NCBI GenBank assembly: GCA_046734795.1
Contig: JBKPRX010000122.1
Span: forward strand, 1 to 30,649
Direction: 5' to 3'
DNA length: 30,649 nucleotides
DNA from: JBKPRX01 sp046734795
GTDB taxonomy: Bacteria > Actinomycetota > Thermoleophilia > Gaiellales > Gaiellaceae
The translations under genes were made by a program, and so were the position numbers. The notes beneath the pieces are model-generated. The model saw only the letters and a program-made list of their open reading frames with translations, ran no database searches and was not told the DNA's origin. The stretch's first letter is position 1. Each line of letters opens with the position of its first letter. This document shows, piece after piece, positions 1 to 7,078 of the stretch.

Positions 1-126
1 CTCGCTACGGTCGACGGAATCGCAGACATCGAGGGCAACTACCCAAGCAAGGGAAACGGGGAGCGCGGAGCCTGGTTTCGCGACAGCGAGGGGAACATGC
101 TCGGAATCGGCCAGCCACTCCCATGA
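1..126 (+). CDS. VOC (glyoxalase/bleomycin-resistance fold) protein, C-terminal end only
   Basis: The first 126 bases read openly in frame 1 to a TGA and encode 41 residues ending GAWFRDSEGNMLGIGQPLP. The pattern AWFRDSEGNMLGI is the usual last strand of vicinal-oxygen-chelate proteins, where the sequence runs 'xFxDPDGNxLxL' just before the end. In such domains the Glu or His ligands of the metal come from this strand and from earlier ones, which lie outside the window. Substrate and exact subfamily cannot be told from this piece. Fold assignment is by motif resemblance only. Confidence 0.6.
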   Translation, partial: LATVDGIADIEGNYPSKGNGERGAWFRDSEGNMLGIGQPLP

Positions 127-409
127 GCGGCGAGCGCAGCAAGATCAGGTTGCGCCGGGGCGCTGGCGAGCCGGACAGCGTCCGCGGATGAGCGCTTCCC
201 GCGCGCACCCCGGCGCCAAGGACGCTTCGCCAGTTGCTGCGCTTCGACGCGCGTAGGGAGCGGAGCCAGGGCGGGCCCGTCGCGGCGAACTGGATCAGGC
301 TCTACCGGCGCGTGTACGGCGTTTCGCCAGCCGGTTGATCCGCGTGGGAACCTAAGCCGCTTCGCTAGGTGCTTCGTCTATCGCGGCCCAACTACCCCTT
401 CGGGGGCTC

Positions 410-910
410 ATGTCTCCTGTGTCGGTACCCGATCCTGATCAGGCCGTGGGTCGAGCCGCTATCGCCGCCGTCGTGGTGGTTGCTGCGTTGCTGGCGCCTG
501 TCGCTGCCAACGCGTCACCAACGCGCGGGCAGTTCATCCAACGGGGTGACGCGCTGTGTCGAGACGTTCAACGGCAGTTGGTTCCGTTGCGGCGCCAGGC
601 CGAGGCCGCGAGCTCTCTGCCCGAGGTGCAGAAGTGGCCCGCGGTGACCAGGATTTGGACAGCGCAGGTCGCGATCCAAGCCCGTTTCAACTCTCGGTTC
701 CGCGCGCTCGGAGTCCCAGTGGGCGATTCGGCCGCACGCGCGCTCGTCTCCAGTCTTGATCACGGACTTGTGCTCGCGCGCCGCGTCCGTGACGGCTTCG
801 CCGCTCGCGATACAGCGGCGCTCGCGATTGCCCTACCAGCGTACTTGCGGTTTACGGTCAGCCTCAACCGCCGCGTGGTTGCTTACGGCTTCAGCGCCTG
901 CGGTCGCTGA
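410..910 (+). CDS. Secreted hypothetical protein with two conserved-looking cysteines
   Basis: 166 residues. A hydrophobic segment (about residues 16-34, rich in A, V and L, ending VAANAS) after a short leader looks like a signal peptide or anchor, so the mature part is probably exported. The mature region is helical and alanine/arginine rich, with one cysteine near its start (GDALCRDVQ) and one at the very end (YGFSACGR), which could form a disulfide. Small secreted proteins beginning with 'GDAxC' and ending with a lone Cys are, as far as I know, common in soil actinobacteria and have no assigned function. A G-rich run lies just before the ATG. No partner gene is evident; the gene stands alone between gene-free stretches. 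Confidence 0.6.
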   Translation: MSPVSVPDPDQAVGRAAIAAVVVVAALLAPVAANASPTRGQFIQRGDALCRDVQRQLVPLRRQAEAASSLPEVQKWPAVTRIWTAQVAIQARFNSRFRALGVPVGDSAARALVSSLDHGLVLARRVRDGFAARDTAALAIALPAYLRFTVSLNRRVVAYGFSACGR

Positions 911-1310
911 ACCGTAGTCCGCGCCCCGGTAACCGACAAAGAGCCGGCGCACATTGGACGGTGCATATTCGCCGGACGATGCCTGCATTGAGGGCATCGG
1001 GCCATCGGTATCCGTATCGAGCGAGTCGGGGCCGATCGTCGAGGTGGAAGGCGAGCCAACCAACAAGCCACAGCGCCACGGCGAACCGTCCGCGGTCTAT
1101 CTTCGTCACTAGCCCTACGCGACAGTGACGGCACCGCGACGATCAACGCCGCCGAGTTTGGCGTCGACCCCTGACGCACTTGGGCGGCGCTTCGGCCGCG
1201 CCAGGTGCGCGGCGCAGCGACCGCGAGTTCGCCTGTGTCCGTCGCGGCATGGCGGCGTGGCCGCGGCGCAGACAGCGACGAGGTCCCCGATGTCTCTCAG
1301 CCCGTGAGAG
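911..1310. other. Gene-free interval
   Basis: About 400 bases between the secreted protein and the convergent methyltransferase gene. The open frames here are arginine/serine/proline-rich readings typical of non-coding high-GC DNA. I see no tRNA, repeat or convincing hairpin with a T-run. Confidence 0.5.
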
Positions 1311-2111
1311 TCACGGCCGAGCGACGACGACGAATTGGCGTCGCTTCTGCAGTGTTGGACCGACGGCGCGCGCCTCTTGCTCGAGCTTCTTCGTCATCTC
1401 TAGACCGAGCTCGGCCTCGAGTGCTGGAAGGTTCTCAAGCCAGAGGTCGTACATCCGTTGTAGGCGTTCGGCGTAGTGCGGGACTTCCTCTTTGCTTTCC
1501 ATTTTCAGACCCGCTGCCGACAGGAGAGGCTGCCAATCCACTACCCATGAGCGATCGGGCGACGAGGCGACCTCGGTGGCGGAGAAGACATAACGGCCAC
1601 CTGGTCGAAGAAGCCGACGCACCTCGCAAAGCGCCGCAACGCGATCCGCCGCGAAGGCCACGGCGTCGAGACAGAGCACGGCGTCGGCCTGACCGCTCGC
1701 GAGCCCCGAATCCGCCAGGTCACCGACCACAAACCGGGCACGGCCGTCAGGTAGGAAGGCCGGAGCCCGGCGACGTGCGGAATCGACGGCGACCGGCGAC
1801 CAGTCAACACCGACGAGATCGGCTCCCGATGCGCGCGCAAGCCAGAGCCCCGGACCGCCGCTGCCGCACGCCAGATCGACAAGCTGGTCCCCTGGGCCGA
1901 TGCGCAGCCCGGCGACGCACCGACCGAGAATCCACCATGTCGTCATCCCGGTTGGCGCAACCTCCGCCGGATAGTCGTCGCCATACGCACGAGCGGCGAA
2001 CGCCCGCAGAAGAGCGCTCTTTCCCGTAGCCGCGTGAACCTCGTCGAATCCCGCAGCTGTTAGCGAATCCGCTCTCTCGCCCAGTCTCGCGCCCTGCAAG
2101 CCGTCCTTCAT
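1311..2111 (-). CDS. Class I SAM-dependent methyltransferase
   Basis: 266 residues from the ATG at 2111; the frame stays open upstream to 2375, but that part is arginine/serine rich and looks non-coding. A Rossmann methyltransferase core is clear: motif I LVDLACGSGGPGLWLA binds the SAM methionine and ribose, LVGVDWSP supplies the acidic residue at the end of strand beta2, VVGDLADSGL is the adenine contact, and ADAVLCLDAV followed by LLRPGGRYVFSATE is motif IV and the post-motif. This layout fits small-molecule methyltransferases of the UbiE/Methyltransf_11 type. The acceptor substrate cannot be predicted. No obvious ribosome-binding site precedes either ATG, so the start is uncertain (an alternative ATG lies at 2159). 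Confidence 0.8.
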   Translation of the reverse strand: MKDGLQGARLGERADSLTAAGFDEVHAATGKSALLRAFAARAYGDDYPAEVAPTGMTTWWILGRCVAGLRIGPGDQLVDLACGSGGPGLWLARASGADLVGVDWSPVAVDSARRRAPAFLPDGRARFVVGDLADSGLASGQADAVLCLDAVAFAADRVAALCEVRRLLRPGGRYVFSATEVASSPDRSWVVDWQPLLSAAGLKMESKEEVPHYAERLQRMYDLWLENLPALEAELGLEMTKKLEQEARAVGPTLQKRRQFVVVARP

Positions 2112-2233
2112 CGACCGGGCCGATACGGCCTCACCCTGACGTCGTCCACGCTTGTGCATGGGATTTCGAACGCTCGCGCAGGTCGAGCTCCGACGCTTGA
2201 TCCTTTCCCCGAAGCCGGACGCTGATCGGTTGG

Positions 2234-2692
2234 CTAAGTGCCTCGAAGCGCGCCGCCGATGGCTCCCTGTGGGTACTTCTTCGTCGCGATGATGACGTAG
2301 AAGCGCGACGGGTTTGCGACGATCTTGCCCAGCCAGTTCGCGCCACTTGCTCCCCACGCGGTCTTGCCCACACAACCAGGAGCGGTGGACGTAGAGGCCG
2401 TGAAGGGGAACACCGACCTCTTGTGCTTACCGGGTGCGGGTGGCGGCACGACGTGGATTCCGGAGTCGCCTGCTTGGTCGATCTCCTTGTATGCAAACTT
2501 CCAGCAGACCTTTGTCGATTTGACCGTGACGGTGACTGTGCCGCTTCCCGTCGAGGTGGTGTGCAGATACCTGCCCGTCAGGGTGGCCTTCAGTACGACA
2601 TCACTCTTCGGGGCCCCGGCCGCAGATCCGACGGCGCCCGCGACCAGCAAGACTACGAAAATCGTCGCGCTCCGCACGATCGAGGCGATCAT
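2234..2692 (-). CDS. Secreted CHRD-domain protein
   Basis: 152 residues. Residues 1-26 form a signal peptide (hydrophobic core FVVLLVAGAVGSAAGA with an AxA-type end). The mature part has the layout of a CHRD domain: a beta strand LKATLTGRYLH, a GSGTVTVTVKSTKVCWKFAY strand pair, a central IHVVPPP segment and the terminal FYVIIATKKYPQGAIGGAL, which matches the family ending 'YVNIHTxxxPxGxIRGQL'. CHRD domains occur in extracellular proteins of bacteria and in chordin; their bacterial role is unknown. Two cysteines (in KVCWKF and PGCVGK) may pair. The domain call is by motif memory. Confidence 0.7.
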   Translation of the reverse strand: MIASIVRSATIFVVLLVAGAVGSAAGAPKSDVVLKATLTGRYLHTTSTGSGTVTVTVKSTKVCWKFAYKEIDQAGDSGIHVVPPPAPGKHKRSVFPFTASTSTAPGCVGKTAWGASGANWLGKIVANPSRFYVIIATKKYPQGAIGGALRGT

Positions 2693-2704
2693 CCAACGCT
2701 TTCA

Positions 2705-3345
2705 TCACGATGTCAATCTGCGTAACCGCACACCCGAAGCGACGAACGAGCTCGCACGAGAAGCCGATCGGGAGCGAATCGCCGCCTGCCGCTCAAGCTC
2801 GTAACGCCAATAGCCGCGGTTCTTCGTCTTGACCCACTCCCGCGCCCCCGGCACGTAGCCGCCCTCGAGCCTCTTCGCAACGACGCCTTCGAGTCCGCGG
2901 TGGCAAACGCCTCGAACAGCGCCTCACCATCCTCAAAGGCAGGTGTCAGCTGCCAGTGCGGGCCCGCACAGGTCGAGCCGTTCAAGCAGTGCGCGCCGTT
3001 CGTGGTATGGCTTGTCGAGGCGCGACCGGCGGCGATGTTCGAGTAGGTCGAAGACGATGTAGACGAGCGGGATGCTGCGGTCGCCGTTGAGGAGCCGCGC
3101 GCACACGTCCGGGAAGTAAGGCTCACCGTAAGAGAAGGCGACCAGCTCCCCGTCGTAGACGCCGGGCGGCATCCCGTCGAGCTCGCGGACGAGTTGCGTC
3201 ATGTTCCAGCCGCGTCGGCTCCGCACTGGAAGTCGCGGCCGATGCGAGCGAGGCAGCGGAAGCCGTCCCACTTCGGTTCGAACGACCAAGAGCCGCGCGT
3301 GGGTAGAGCGCCAGAGCGCGCGAGCATCGCCGCAGGCAGCCGCAC
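2705..3345 (-). pseudogene. ATP-dependent DNA ligase (LigC/LigD-type catalytic domain), broken by three frame changes
   Basis: Reading the minus strand from a GTG at 3345, frame one gives VRLPAAMLARSGALP and then SWSFEPKWDGFRCLARI, which holds ligase motif I (K-x-D-G, the lysine that takes AMP). Near 3222 the reading moves to a second frame: SRRGWNMTQLV, then GVYDGELVAF, FPDVCARLLNGDRSIPLVYIVFDLL and YHERRALLERLDLCGP. Near 2965 it moves back for LTPAFEDGEALFEAFA. Near 2905 it moves again for GLEGVVAKRLEGGYVPG (motif IV), then WVKTKNRGYWRYELER (motif V), ending at a TGA at 2705. All conserved ligase blocks are present and in order, so the gene was once intact or is intact in reality and carries sequence errors. 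No C-terminal OB domain follows. The usual role would be nick sealing, often in end-joining repair. Confidence 0.8.
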
Positions 3346-3389
3346 GGCGTGAACCTACAACGTTCGCAGCGCAGTGCGAAACTCGTCCG

Positions 3390-3515
3390 GTGACGACGCT
3401 CGCGGTCGCAGCGCTGATCGCCGTCGCAGCGGCGCTGTTGGCGCTGCGCGTCGACGGCGCAGCGGGCGCGCCGCATGACGTCGGCCTAATCCACTCGCAG
3501 CCAGGCATCGCCTAG
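3390..3515 (+). CDS. Possible 41-residue membrane peptide
   Basis: A GTG-started frame divergent from the ligase remnant encodes one strong hydrophobic stretch (TLAVAALIAVAAALLAL) followed by a short polar tail ending HSQPGIA. It has no ribosome-binding site. A weak hairpin and T-run lie 25 bases beyond its stop. High-GC antisense frames often look hydrophobic by chance, so this stays doubtful. Confidence 0.15.
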   Translation: MTTLAVAALIAVAAALLALRVDGAAGAPHDVGLIHSQPGIA

Positions 3516-3540
3516 ATGGGCCGGGCCTCAGGGGAGGGCG

Positions 3541-3565
3541 ATGCCTCTCGCGGCATGAAGTTTTT
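3541..3565 (+). terminator. Weak hairpin with T-run
   Basis: ATGCC (3541-3545) pairs with GGCAT (3552-3556) around a 6-base loop, and TTTTT follows at 3561-3565. The stem is only five pairs. If real, it would end a plus-strand transcript coming from around 3390. Confidence 0.2.
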
Positions 3566-3603
3566 GGCGGGCTCAGGTTAGTGCCGCGGCCGCCATCCCG
3601 GCC

Positions 3604-3903
3604 CTACTGCGGTGGCTCGGCGTTGTCGAGCCAGATGTAGAACGTGTCGTTCACCGCGCCGGGGAACAAATGCGCGATGCCGTCGCCAAGCAACCTCCGA
3701 CATACGTAGCCATCGTTGTTGCCGGTTACGTCCACGAGGATCGCATTTGGACGGGGGCCTTCGCTTAGGACCTGAGCGAGGCTGATGTACTCGAAGCCTG
3801 CTGAGCATCCGCCGATTCCACCTTGGTTGGCGCTTGCACCGCCTGTTGCCGCCAGCGCGGAAGCTGACACGAGCACAGCGAGCGATAGAAGTCGTTTGAT
3901 CAC
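3604..3903 (-). CDS. Small secreted hypothetical protein
   Basis: 99 residues from a GTG at 3903. Residues 1-25 form a clear signal peptide (MIKRLLSLAVLVSASALAATGGASA). The mature protein has two cysteines (GGCSAGFEY and GYVCRRLL), a VTGNNDGYVC segment that resembles short secreted proteins with an 'NxDGxVC' motif, and a C-terminal TFYIWLDN strand. Such motifs sometimes bind calcium, but that is not shown here. The frame is intact although its neighbours on both sides are broken. No function can be assigned. Confidence 0.65.
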   Translation of the reverse strand: MIKRLLSLAVLVSASALAATGGASANQGGIGGCSAGFEYISLAQVLSEGPRPNAILVDVTGNNDGYVCRRLLGDGIAHLFPGAVNDTFYIWLDNAEPPQ

Positions 3904-4121
3904 GGTAGACCTAGCCTCTCAACGTAGTGAAGAGAGAAGTCTGTACCTGCCGACGCTATGGATCAAGGTCCAGGCATTCCACCAGCCGGCCGCTTCGCCA
4001 ATCGCTCCTAGTTGTGAGATCCAGACGGCAATAAACATCGGAGCCGTCTGCCACGATCGGGAGTAGAACTTGCGAGCGCTAACGCGGACACGATCACCAA
4101 CGTCGCGCCTCCGAAAAGGAT

Positions 4122-4182
4122 GCGGGGCTGAGCCCCGGGTCTCGCCGCCCGAGGCTCAGCCTGACAACGCCGTCAGCCCCGC
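4122..4182. repeat. 10-bp inverted repeat with internal alternative stem
   Basis: GCGGGGCTGA (4122-4131) is the exact reverse complement of TCAGCCCCGC (4173-4182), separated by 41 bases. Inside the loop GGCTCAGCC can instead pair with GGCTGAGCC overlapping the left arm, so two mutually exclusive folds are possible. Confidence 0.6.
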
Positions 4183-4234
4183 GATGCACTAACGCACGTG
4201 AGTGCAATTCGGTTGCGGCACGACGTGCGCACGA

Positions 4235-4266
4235 TCGCAGCGCGCTCGAGTCGCAGCGCGCTCGAG
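4235..4266. repeat. Tandem duplication of a 16-bp unit
   Basis: The unit TCGCAGCGCGCTCGAG occurs twice head to tail without a mismatch (4235-4250 and 4251-4266) and a third copy starts with TCG. It lies between the two inverted repeats of this interval. Confidence 0.85.
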
Positions 4267-4301
4267 TCGACGCGCGAATCGGTGAAGACCGTGAGATCGT
4301 G

Positions 4302-4337
4302 GTGAGGCCGGGACAAATGCCGCAGCCCCGGCCTCAC
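4302..4337. repeat. Perfect 11-bp hairpin without T-run
   Basis: GTGAGGCCGGG (4302-4312) pairs exactly with CCCGGCCTCAC (4327-4337) around a 14-base loop. No T-run follows on either strand, so it is not a standard intrinsic terminator. It could be a processing site, a structured RNA or a repeat. Confidence 0.6.
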
Positions 4338-4534
4338 TCTGATCGTGCGGCGGACCGACCGCTATTGCTCCCTTCAATCCGCCGGGCTTTCAGCTCCGCG
4401 AACGTTTGGGGCCGAGGGTCACGCCGACTCACTCGCGAAGTCGGATTCGCCGTATGTCGGCAGCGCACTAGAACCCGATACTCCCGGACGTGCGTAGCAC
4501 GCGCGAGGGCCTAGGAAAACACTTACGAATTCAC

Positions 4535-4952
4535 TCAGGCGTTTGCGAAGAAATCGCTGACTGTCGAGGAGCCGGTGAAGGTGCCACCGGGAAACTCCAA
4601 CACGATGACGCCCGTGCGCTCCACCAGCTTGCCGTTCTGCGGGACAGAGCTTCCCTTGGCAAATGGAGGTTCATCTACCGTGAATAGGACGTTGCCGTCC
4701 GCGTCCGTCGCGACCCCGGTGAACTCTCCGAAGGCAACCGGGATGAACACCGTGTTCGAGTCCGAGCGGGAGTCCACTCCCCGCGCACGAGTGTGACGAC
4801 GCCCGACGTGCTGTCGGTCGGGCAGATCAGCGTGATGTCGGCGGTGTTCGGAGCATTTACGGGTGCGCCCGTCGCGGCCCCGGTGCTTATGGCAACCGCG
4901 CTACGGCGATAGCGAGGGTGACCAGGTAGCGCGTGTGTCTGGACTTCCACAT
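4535..4952 (-). pseudogene. Secreted hypothetical protein gene broken by two frame changes
   Basis: An excellent ribosome-binding site (AAAGGAGG, 4 bases before an ATG at 4952) begins the frame MWKSRHTRYLVTLAIAVA, the start of a signal peptide. This frame closes at 4887. Near 4898 the sequence continues sensibly in another frame: AISTGAATGAPVNAPNTAD then ITLICPTDSTSGVVTLVRG. Near 4778 it shifts again: DSRSDSNTVFIPVAFGEFTG, VATDADGNVLFTVDEPPF, VIVLEFPGGTFTGSSTVSDF and FFANA at the stop. Joined, this gives a secreted beta-rich protein of about 138 residues. Many actinobacterial secreted proteins of unknown role share this TDADGN...FTGSSTV look. The strong start signal argues that the gene was functional recently or that the shifts are sequence errors. 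Confidence 0.65.
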
Positions 4953-5108
4953 CGTCCCTCCTTTGTGGGTGCTCGACGGCTCAGGACCCAAGGCGACGAC
5001 GCATCGACGGTGTATGGCACTTCCCGCGACCGGTCGACGTGTGACCGATGGATTTGGTCGATAACGAGCGGCGGTAGCGCGCGCTGGTGTGGTCCTGGTG
5101 TGGTCGCG
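4953..5108. other. Short gene-free interval
   Basis: It carries the ribosome-binding site and presumed promoter of the secreted protein gene on the minus strand. No box close to TAnnnT with a matching -35 stands out to me. Confidence 0.4.
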
Positions 5109-5297
5109 ATGCGACGCTGTGGCGCAAACCCGCATGACGAGCCGCGAGCTGCACACAGCTCCGGCCCCGCGACCCCGCTCGCGCGCCAGCACTTCGCCCA
5201 GGCGATCCGTGCCGCGGATCGCGCCCGCGGCGGAGCCGATCACTGGCAGGCCGCGCAAGCGGCTTCGGTCGGGCTGCTCAAGGTCACAGTGGCCTAG
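5109..5297 (+). CDS. Possible small hypothetical protein
   Basis: A 62-residue frame from an ATG at 5109 whose second half (LARQHFAQAIRAADRARGG, then ADHWQAAQAASVGLLKVTVA) has a natural amphipathic-helix composition unlike typical shadow frames. Its N-terminal third is arginine/proline rich and less convincing, so the true gene may be a fragment. It ends tail to tail with the minus-strand frame at 5294, the two stops sharing CTAG. No homolog comes to mind. Confidence 0.25.
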   Translation: MRRCGANPHDEPRAAHSSGPATPLARQHFAQAIRAADRARGGADHWQAAQAASVGLLKVTVA

Positions 5298-5521
5298 CCT
5301 GGCCCTTTGCCGAACTGCGCGTCGATCGCCTCCGCCATCGCGCGAATCTCCGCCGCCCGCTGCCGCTGCCCCGCCGCGGACCCGAAACCGTGCTTCTCGC
5401 CGGTGTCGATCTCGTCGGCGAGCTCGAGCAGCCGTCGCGAGTAGATGCGCAGCTCAGCGGCGCGTCGACGCTGGGTGCCCGTACGGTGCCTACCCCGGTG
5501 CCGCCCCGGGCCGAAAAACAT
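5294..5521 (-). CDS. Possible small helical protein or gene fragment
   Basis: 75 codons from an ATG at 5521. The last 55 residues (AAELRIYSRRLLELADEID, GFGSAAGQRQRAAEIRAMAE, AIDAQFGKGPG) read like a real helical protein. The first 20 are glycine/arginine/histidine rich, and the ATG lies inside a tRNA-3'-end-like sequence. One explanation is a gene that lost its true 5' end when sequence was joined at that point. Function unknown. Confidence 0.35.
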   Translation of the reverse strand: MFFGPGRHRGRHRTGTQRRRAAELRIYSRRLLELADEIDTGEKHGFGSAAGQRQRAAEIRAMAEAIDAQFGKGPG

Positions 5522-5558
5522 GCCTGTTTGCAGGCGGGTTCGAATCCCGTATGCGCCT
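5522..5558 (+). other. tRNA 3'-end-like fragment (variable arm, T arm, acceptor strand)
   Basis: GCCTG-TTTG-CAGGC (5522-5535) forms a hairpin like the variable arm of a class II tRNA. It overlaps the next stem by two bases: GCGGG-TTCGAAT-CCCGT (5534-5550), a five-pair T stem with the invariant T-loop sequence. A 7-base acceptor-like strand ATGCGCC follows. No matching 5' acceptor strand (GGCGCAT) or proper D and anticodon arms are found upstream within tRNA length. I read it as the 3' end of a tRNA gene left without its 5' part, as found at integration borders, but chance resemblance is possible. Confidence 0.4.
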
Positions 5559-5619
5559 CTTCAACACTCCCGAGCGCGCGACGAGCGCTCTGCATGCACC
5601 GCGACTTGCGAAAGCGCGT

Positions 5620-5748
5620 CTAGAAGTACCCCACGAGCGCGAGGATCAGAGCGACCACCAGGATCAGCCAGAGCCAACTGTTTATCCCAATGCCGCCCGC
5701 GATCGCGAAGATGAGCAGAAGCAGCACGAGCACCCAGAGCAACGCCAT
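5620..5748 (-). CDS. Small hydrophobic membrane protein (42 residues)
   Basis: The start is the ATG at 5748, fixed by a strong AGGAGG ribosome-binding site nine bases upstream; the frame stays open further up, but that part is an antisense reading of the next gene. The product is almost wholly hydrophobic: MALLWVLVLLLLIFAIAGG as one membrane segment, a short turn IGINSW, and LWLILVVALILALVGYF as a second. This two-helix hairpin design is shared with small hydrophobic proteins of unknown role in actinobacteria and proteobacteria. It is divergent from the membrane protein gene at 5841, with about 90 bases between the starts. Confidence 0.65.
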   Translation of the reverse strand: MALLWVLVLLLLIFAIAGGIGINSWLWLILVVALILALVGYF

Positions 5749-5840
5749 TTGTATTCCACCTCCTGGAAGTTGGCGTCTCTGTTTCCCCATTGCCTTCGCG
5801 GGAAACAGAAATCGCACATTCGATGGAACAGGAGGCACCG

Positions 5841-6140
5841 ATGGCGACACCGAGCCGTAGCGACTGGCGAGCGCGTTTGGCCGCGCAGCCGCGCACGCAG
5901 TACACGTCCGAGACGAAACCGTTCTTCCTGACGAGCGAGTTCCTCGTCTTCGTCCTCTACCTGATGGGCCTCGGTATCGCCGCCGGGACGTCCGACAACA
6001 TCGACGACCGGTTCTTCTGGACGCTGGCAACGATCGCAACAGTCGGCTACATGGTCAGCCGAGGTATCGCCAAGGCAGCGTCACGGAGCCGCGCATACGA
6101 CCCGCGCGAGGACATCGACGTCGGTCGCCCCGACCGCTGA
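5841..6140 (+). CDS. Small membrane protein with two transmembrane segments
   Basis: 99 residues. The ATG at 5841 is preceded by GGAGG at a spacing of five bases, which makes it a better start than the ATGs at 5790 and 5823. A polar N-terminus (SRSDWRARLAAQ) leads to the segment TKPFFLTSEFLVFVLYLMGL, then a short loop with DNIDDRF, a second membrane helix (FWTLATIATVGYMVSRGIAK) and a charged tail YDPREDIDVGRPDR. I know this arrangement (ETKPFFLTSEF ... W/FTLATIxxxxYxxSRGxAK) from uncharacterised actinobacterial proteins. Both ends probably face the cytoplasm. Role unknown. Confidence 0.7.
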   Translation: MATPSRSDWRARLAAQPRTQYTSETKPFFLTSEFLVFVLYLMGLGIAAGTSDNIDDRFFWTLATIATVGYMVSRGIAKAASRSRAYDPREDIDVGRPDR

Positions 6141-6207
6141 CGGGGCTCTGCTGCCTCTACCGCTCAGCACGTAGGACGCCAAGCAAGGCCTCGTCGAACG
6201 TAGCGCG

Positions 6208-7035
6208 TCAGCCGCGCGACCATTGCGTGCGCGGACGCTCGCACAATTCGCCATCGAGCTCGAGGTCGACGCGCTCGTTGAAGAAGCACACGAGATCGCG
6301 CACGCGTTCGGCTTCGCGCTCGGGATTGGGGTACGTCCACACGATGTCGTCGTGCCGCGTGTCGCCGATCTGCACGTGCCAGTACGACGCGACGCCTTTG
6401 TACGCGCAGCGTGTCGTCGTCGGGCTGTCGACGAGCAAATCGGTGCGCACGTCGTCGACCGGGATGTAGTAGCGCGGCGGCAACGCAGTCTCGAAGAGAA
6501 CGTGCGCGCGGCGCGTTTCGGCGACCGTCTCGCCGTCGATCGCAACGCGCACGTGTCGCGTCGTCTTGTAGACGTCGATCCTGCTGTAGGGATCGCGCGG
6601 ATGCCCTTGAACTTGCTCGTCCTCGACGAACCACTCGTCGAGATCGCGCCAGACGAGCGCTGCGTAGCCGTCTAGAAAGCGCGCCGTTTCAATCGGGTCG
6701 CGGTAGGCCCACACCGCATCTTGCGCAACGCGCGAGGCGGCGCGGATCGAGCGGTACGACGCGTCGCCCTTGTGCGGGCAGTGTGTCGTCTTCTCGGAGG
6801 GCTCGAGCAGATCGGCGCGCAGATCGTCCTCCGGGAAGTACCAGACGGGCAGATGCCCGGTCTCGTGGAGCATCATCACGCGCCGGCTGTCGACGACGGG
6901 CTCGCCGCCGAAGAACGCGCGCACGCGGTAGGCGACCGGGTCCCAGAACATGAACGCGCCCGGCGGCTCGATTGCAACGTTGAACCGTCCCGCCGGCGTC
7001 TTCGAGAACGGCCCTGTGCCGACGGTCAGCGACAT
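6208..7035 (-). CDS. Tandem DUF427 protein
   Basis: 275 residues made of two copies of the DUF427 (NTP_transf_9-like) beta domain. Copy one covers about residues 28-120: VRAFFGGEPVVDSRRVMML, LPVWYFPEDDLRADLLEPS, THCPHKGDASYRSI, AVWAYRDPIETARFLDGYAAL. Copy two covers about 155-262: VRVAIDGETVAETRRAHVLF, PPRYYIPVDDVRTDLLVDS, TRCAYKGVASYWHV, IVWTYPNPEREAERVRDLV. Both copies keep the CxxKGxAsY core and the following W-x-Y-x-x-P. DUF427 domains are small barrels of unknown biochemical role and often occur singly. The start at 7035 is supported by an AACAAT box seven bases upstream. Confidence 0.9.
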   Translation of the reverse strand: MSLTVGTGPFSKTPAGRFNVAIEPPGAFMFWDPVAYRVRAFFGGEPVVDSRRVMMLHETGHLPVWYFPEDDLRADLLEPSEKTTHCPHKGDASYRSIRAASRVAQDAVWAYRDPIETARFLDGYAALVWRDLDEWFVEDEQVQGHPRDPYSRIDVYKTTRHVRVAIDGETVAETRRAHVLFETALPPRYYIPVDDVRTDLLVDSPTTTRCAYKGVASYWHVQIGDTRHDDIVWTYPNPEREAERVRDLVCFFNERVDLELDGELCERPRTQWSRG

Positions 7036-7078
7036 CGTCCGGATTGTTCCGGTGCGCCTGCTGCCTACGTCGTGCCGG

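Larger units (their letters stand above)
3904..4534. other. Gene-free, hairpin-rich interval
   Basis: About 630 bases with no credible coding frame. It holds a 10-bp inverted repeat (4122-4182), a 16-bp tandem duplication (4235-4266) and a perfect 11-bp hairpin (4302-4337), listed separately. Position 4131 onward also carries GGCTGAGCC/GGCTCAGCC complementarity inside the first inverted repeat, allowing an alternative fold. Confidence 0.5.

Noticed and set aside
5441..5558. Complete tRNA gene from GCGCAGCTCAGCGG to the T arm
   Set aside because: The D-arm-like piece at about 5445 is followed by 70 bases that do not fold into an anticodon arm, and the acceptor strands do not pair; only the 3' part is tRNA-like.
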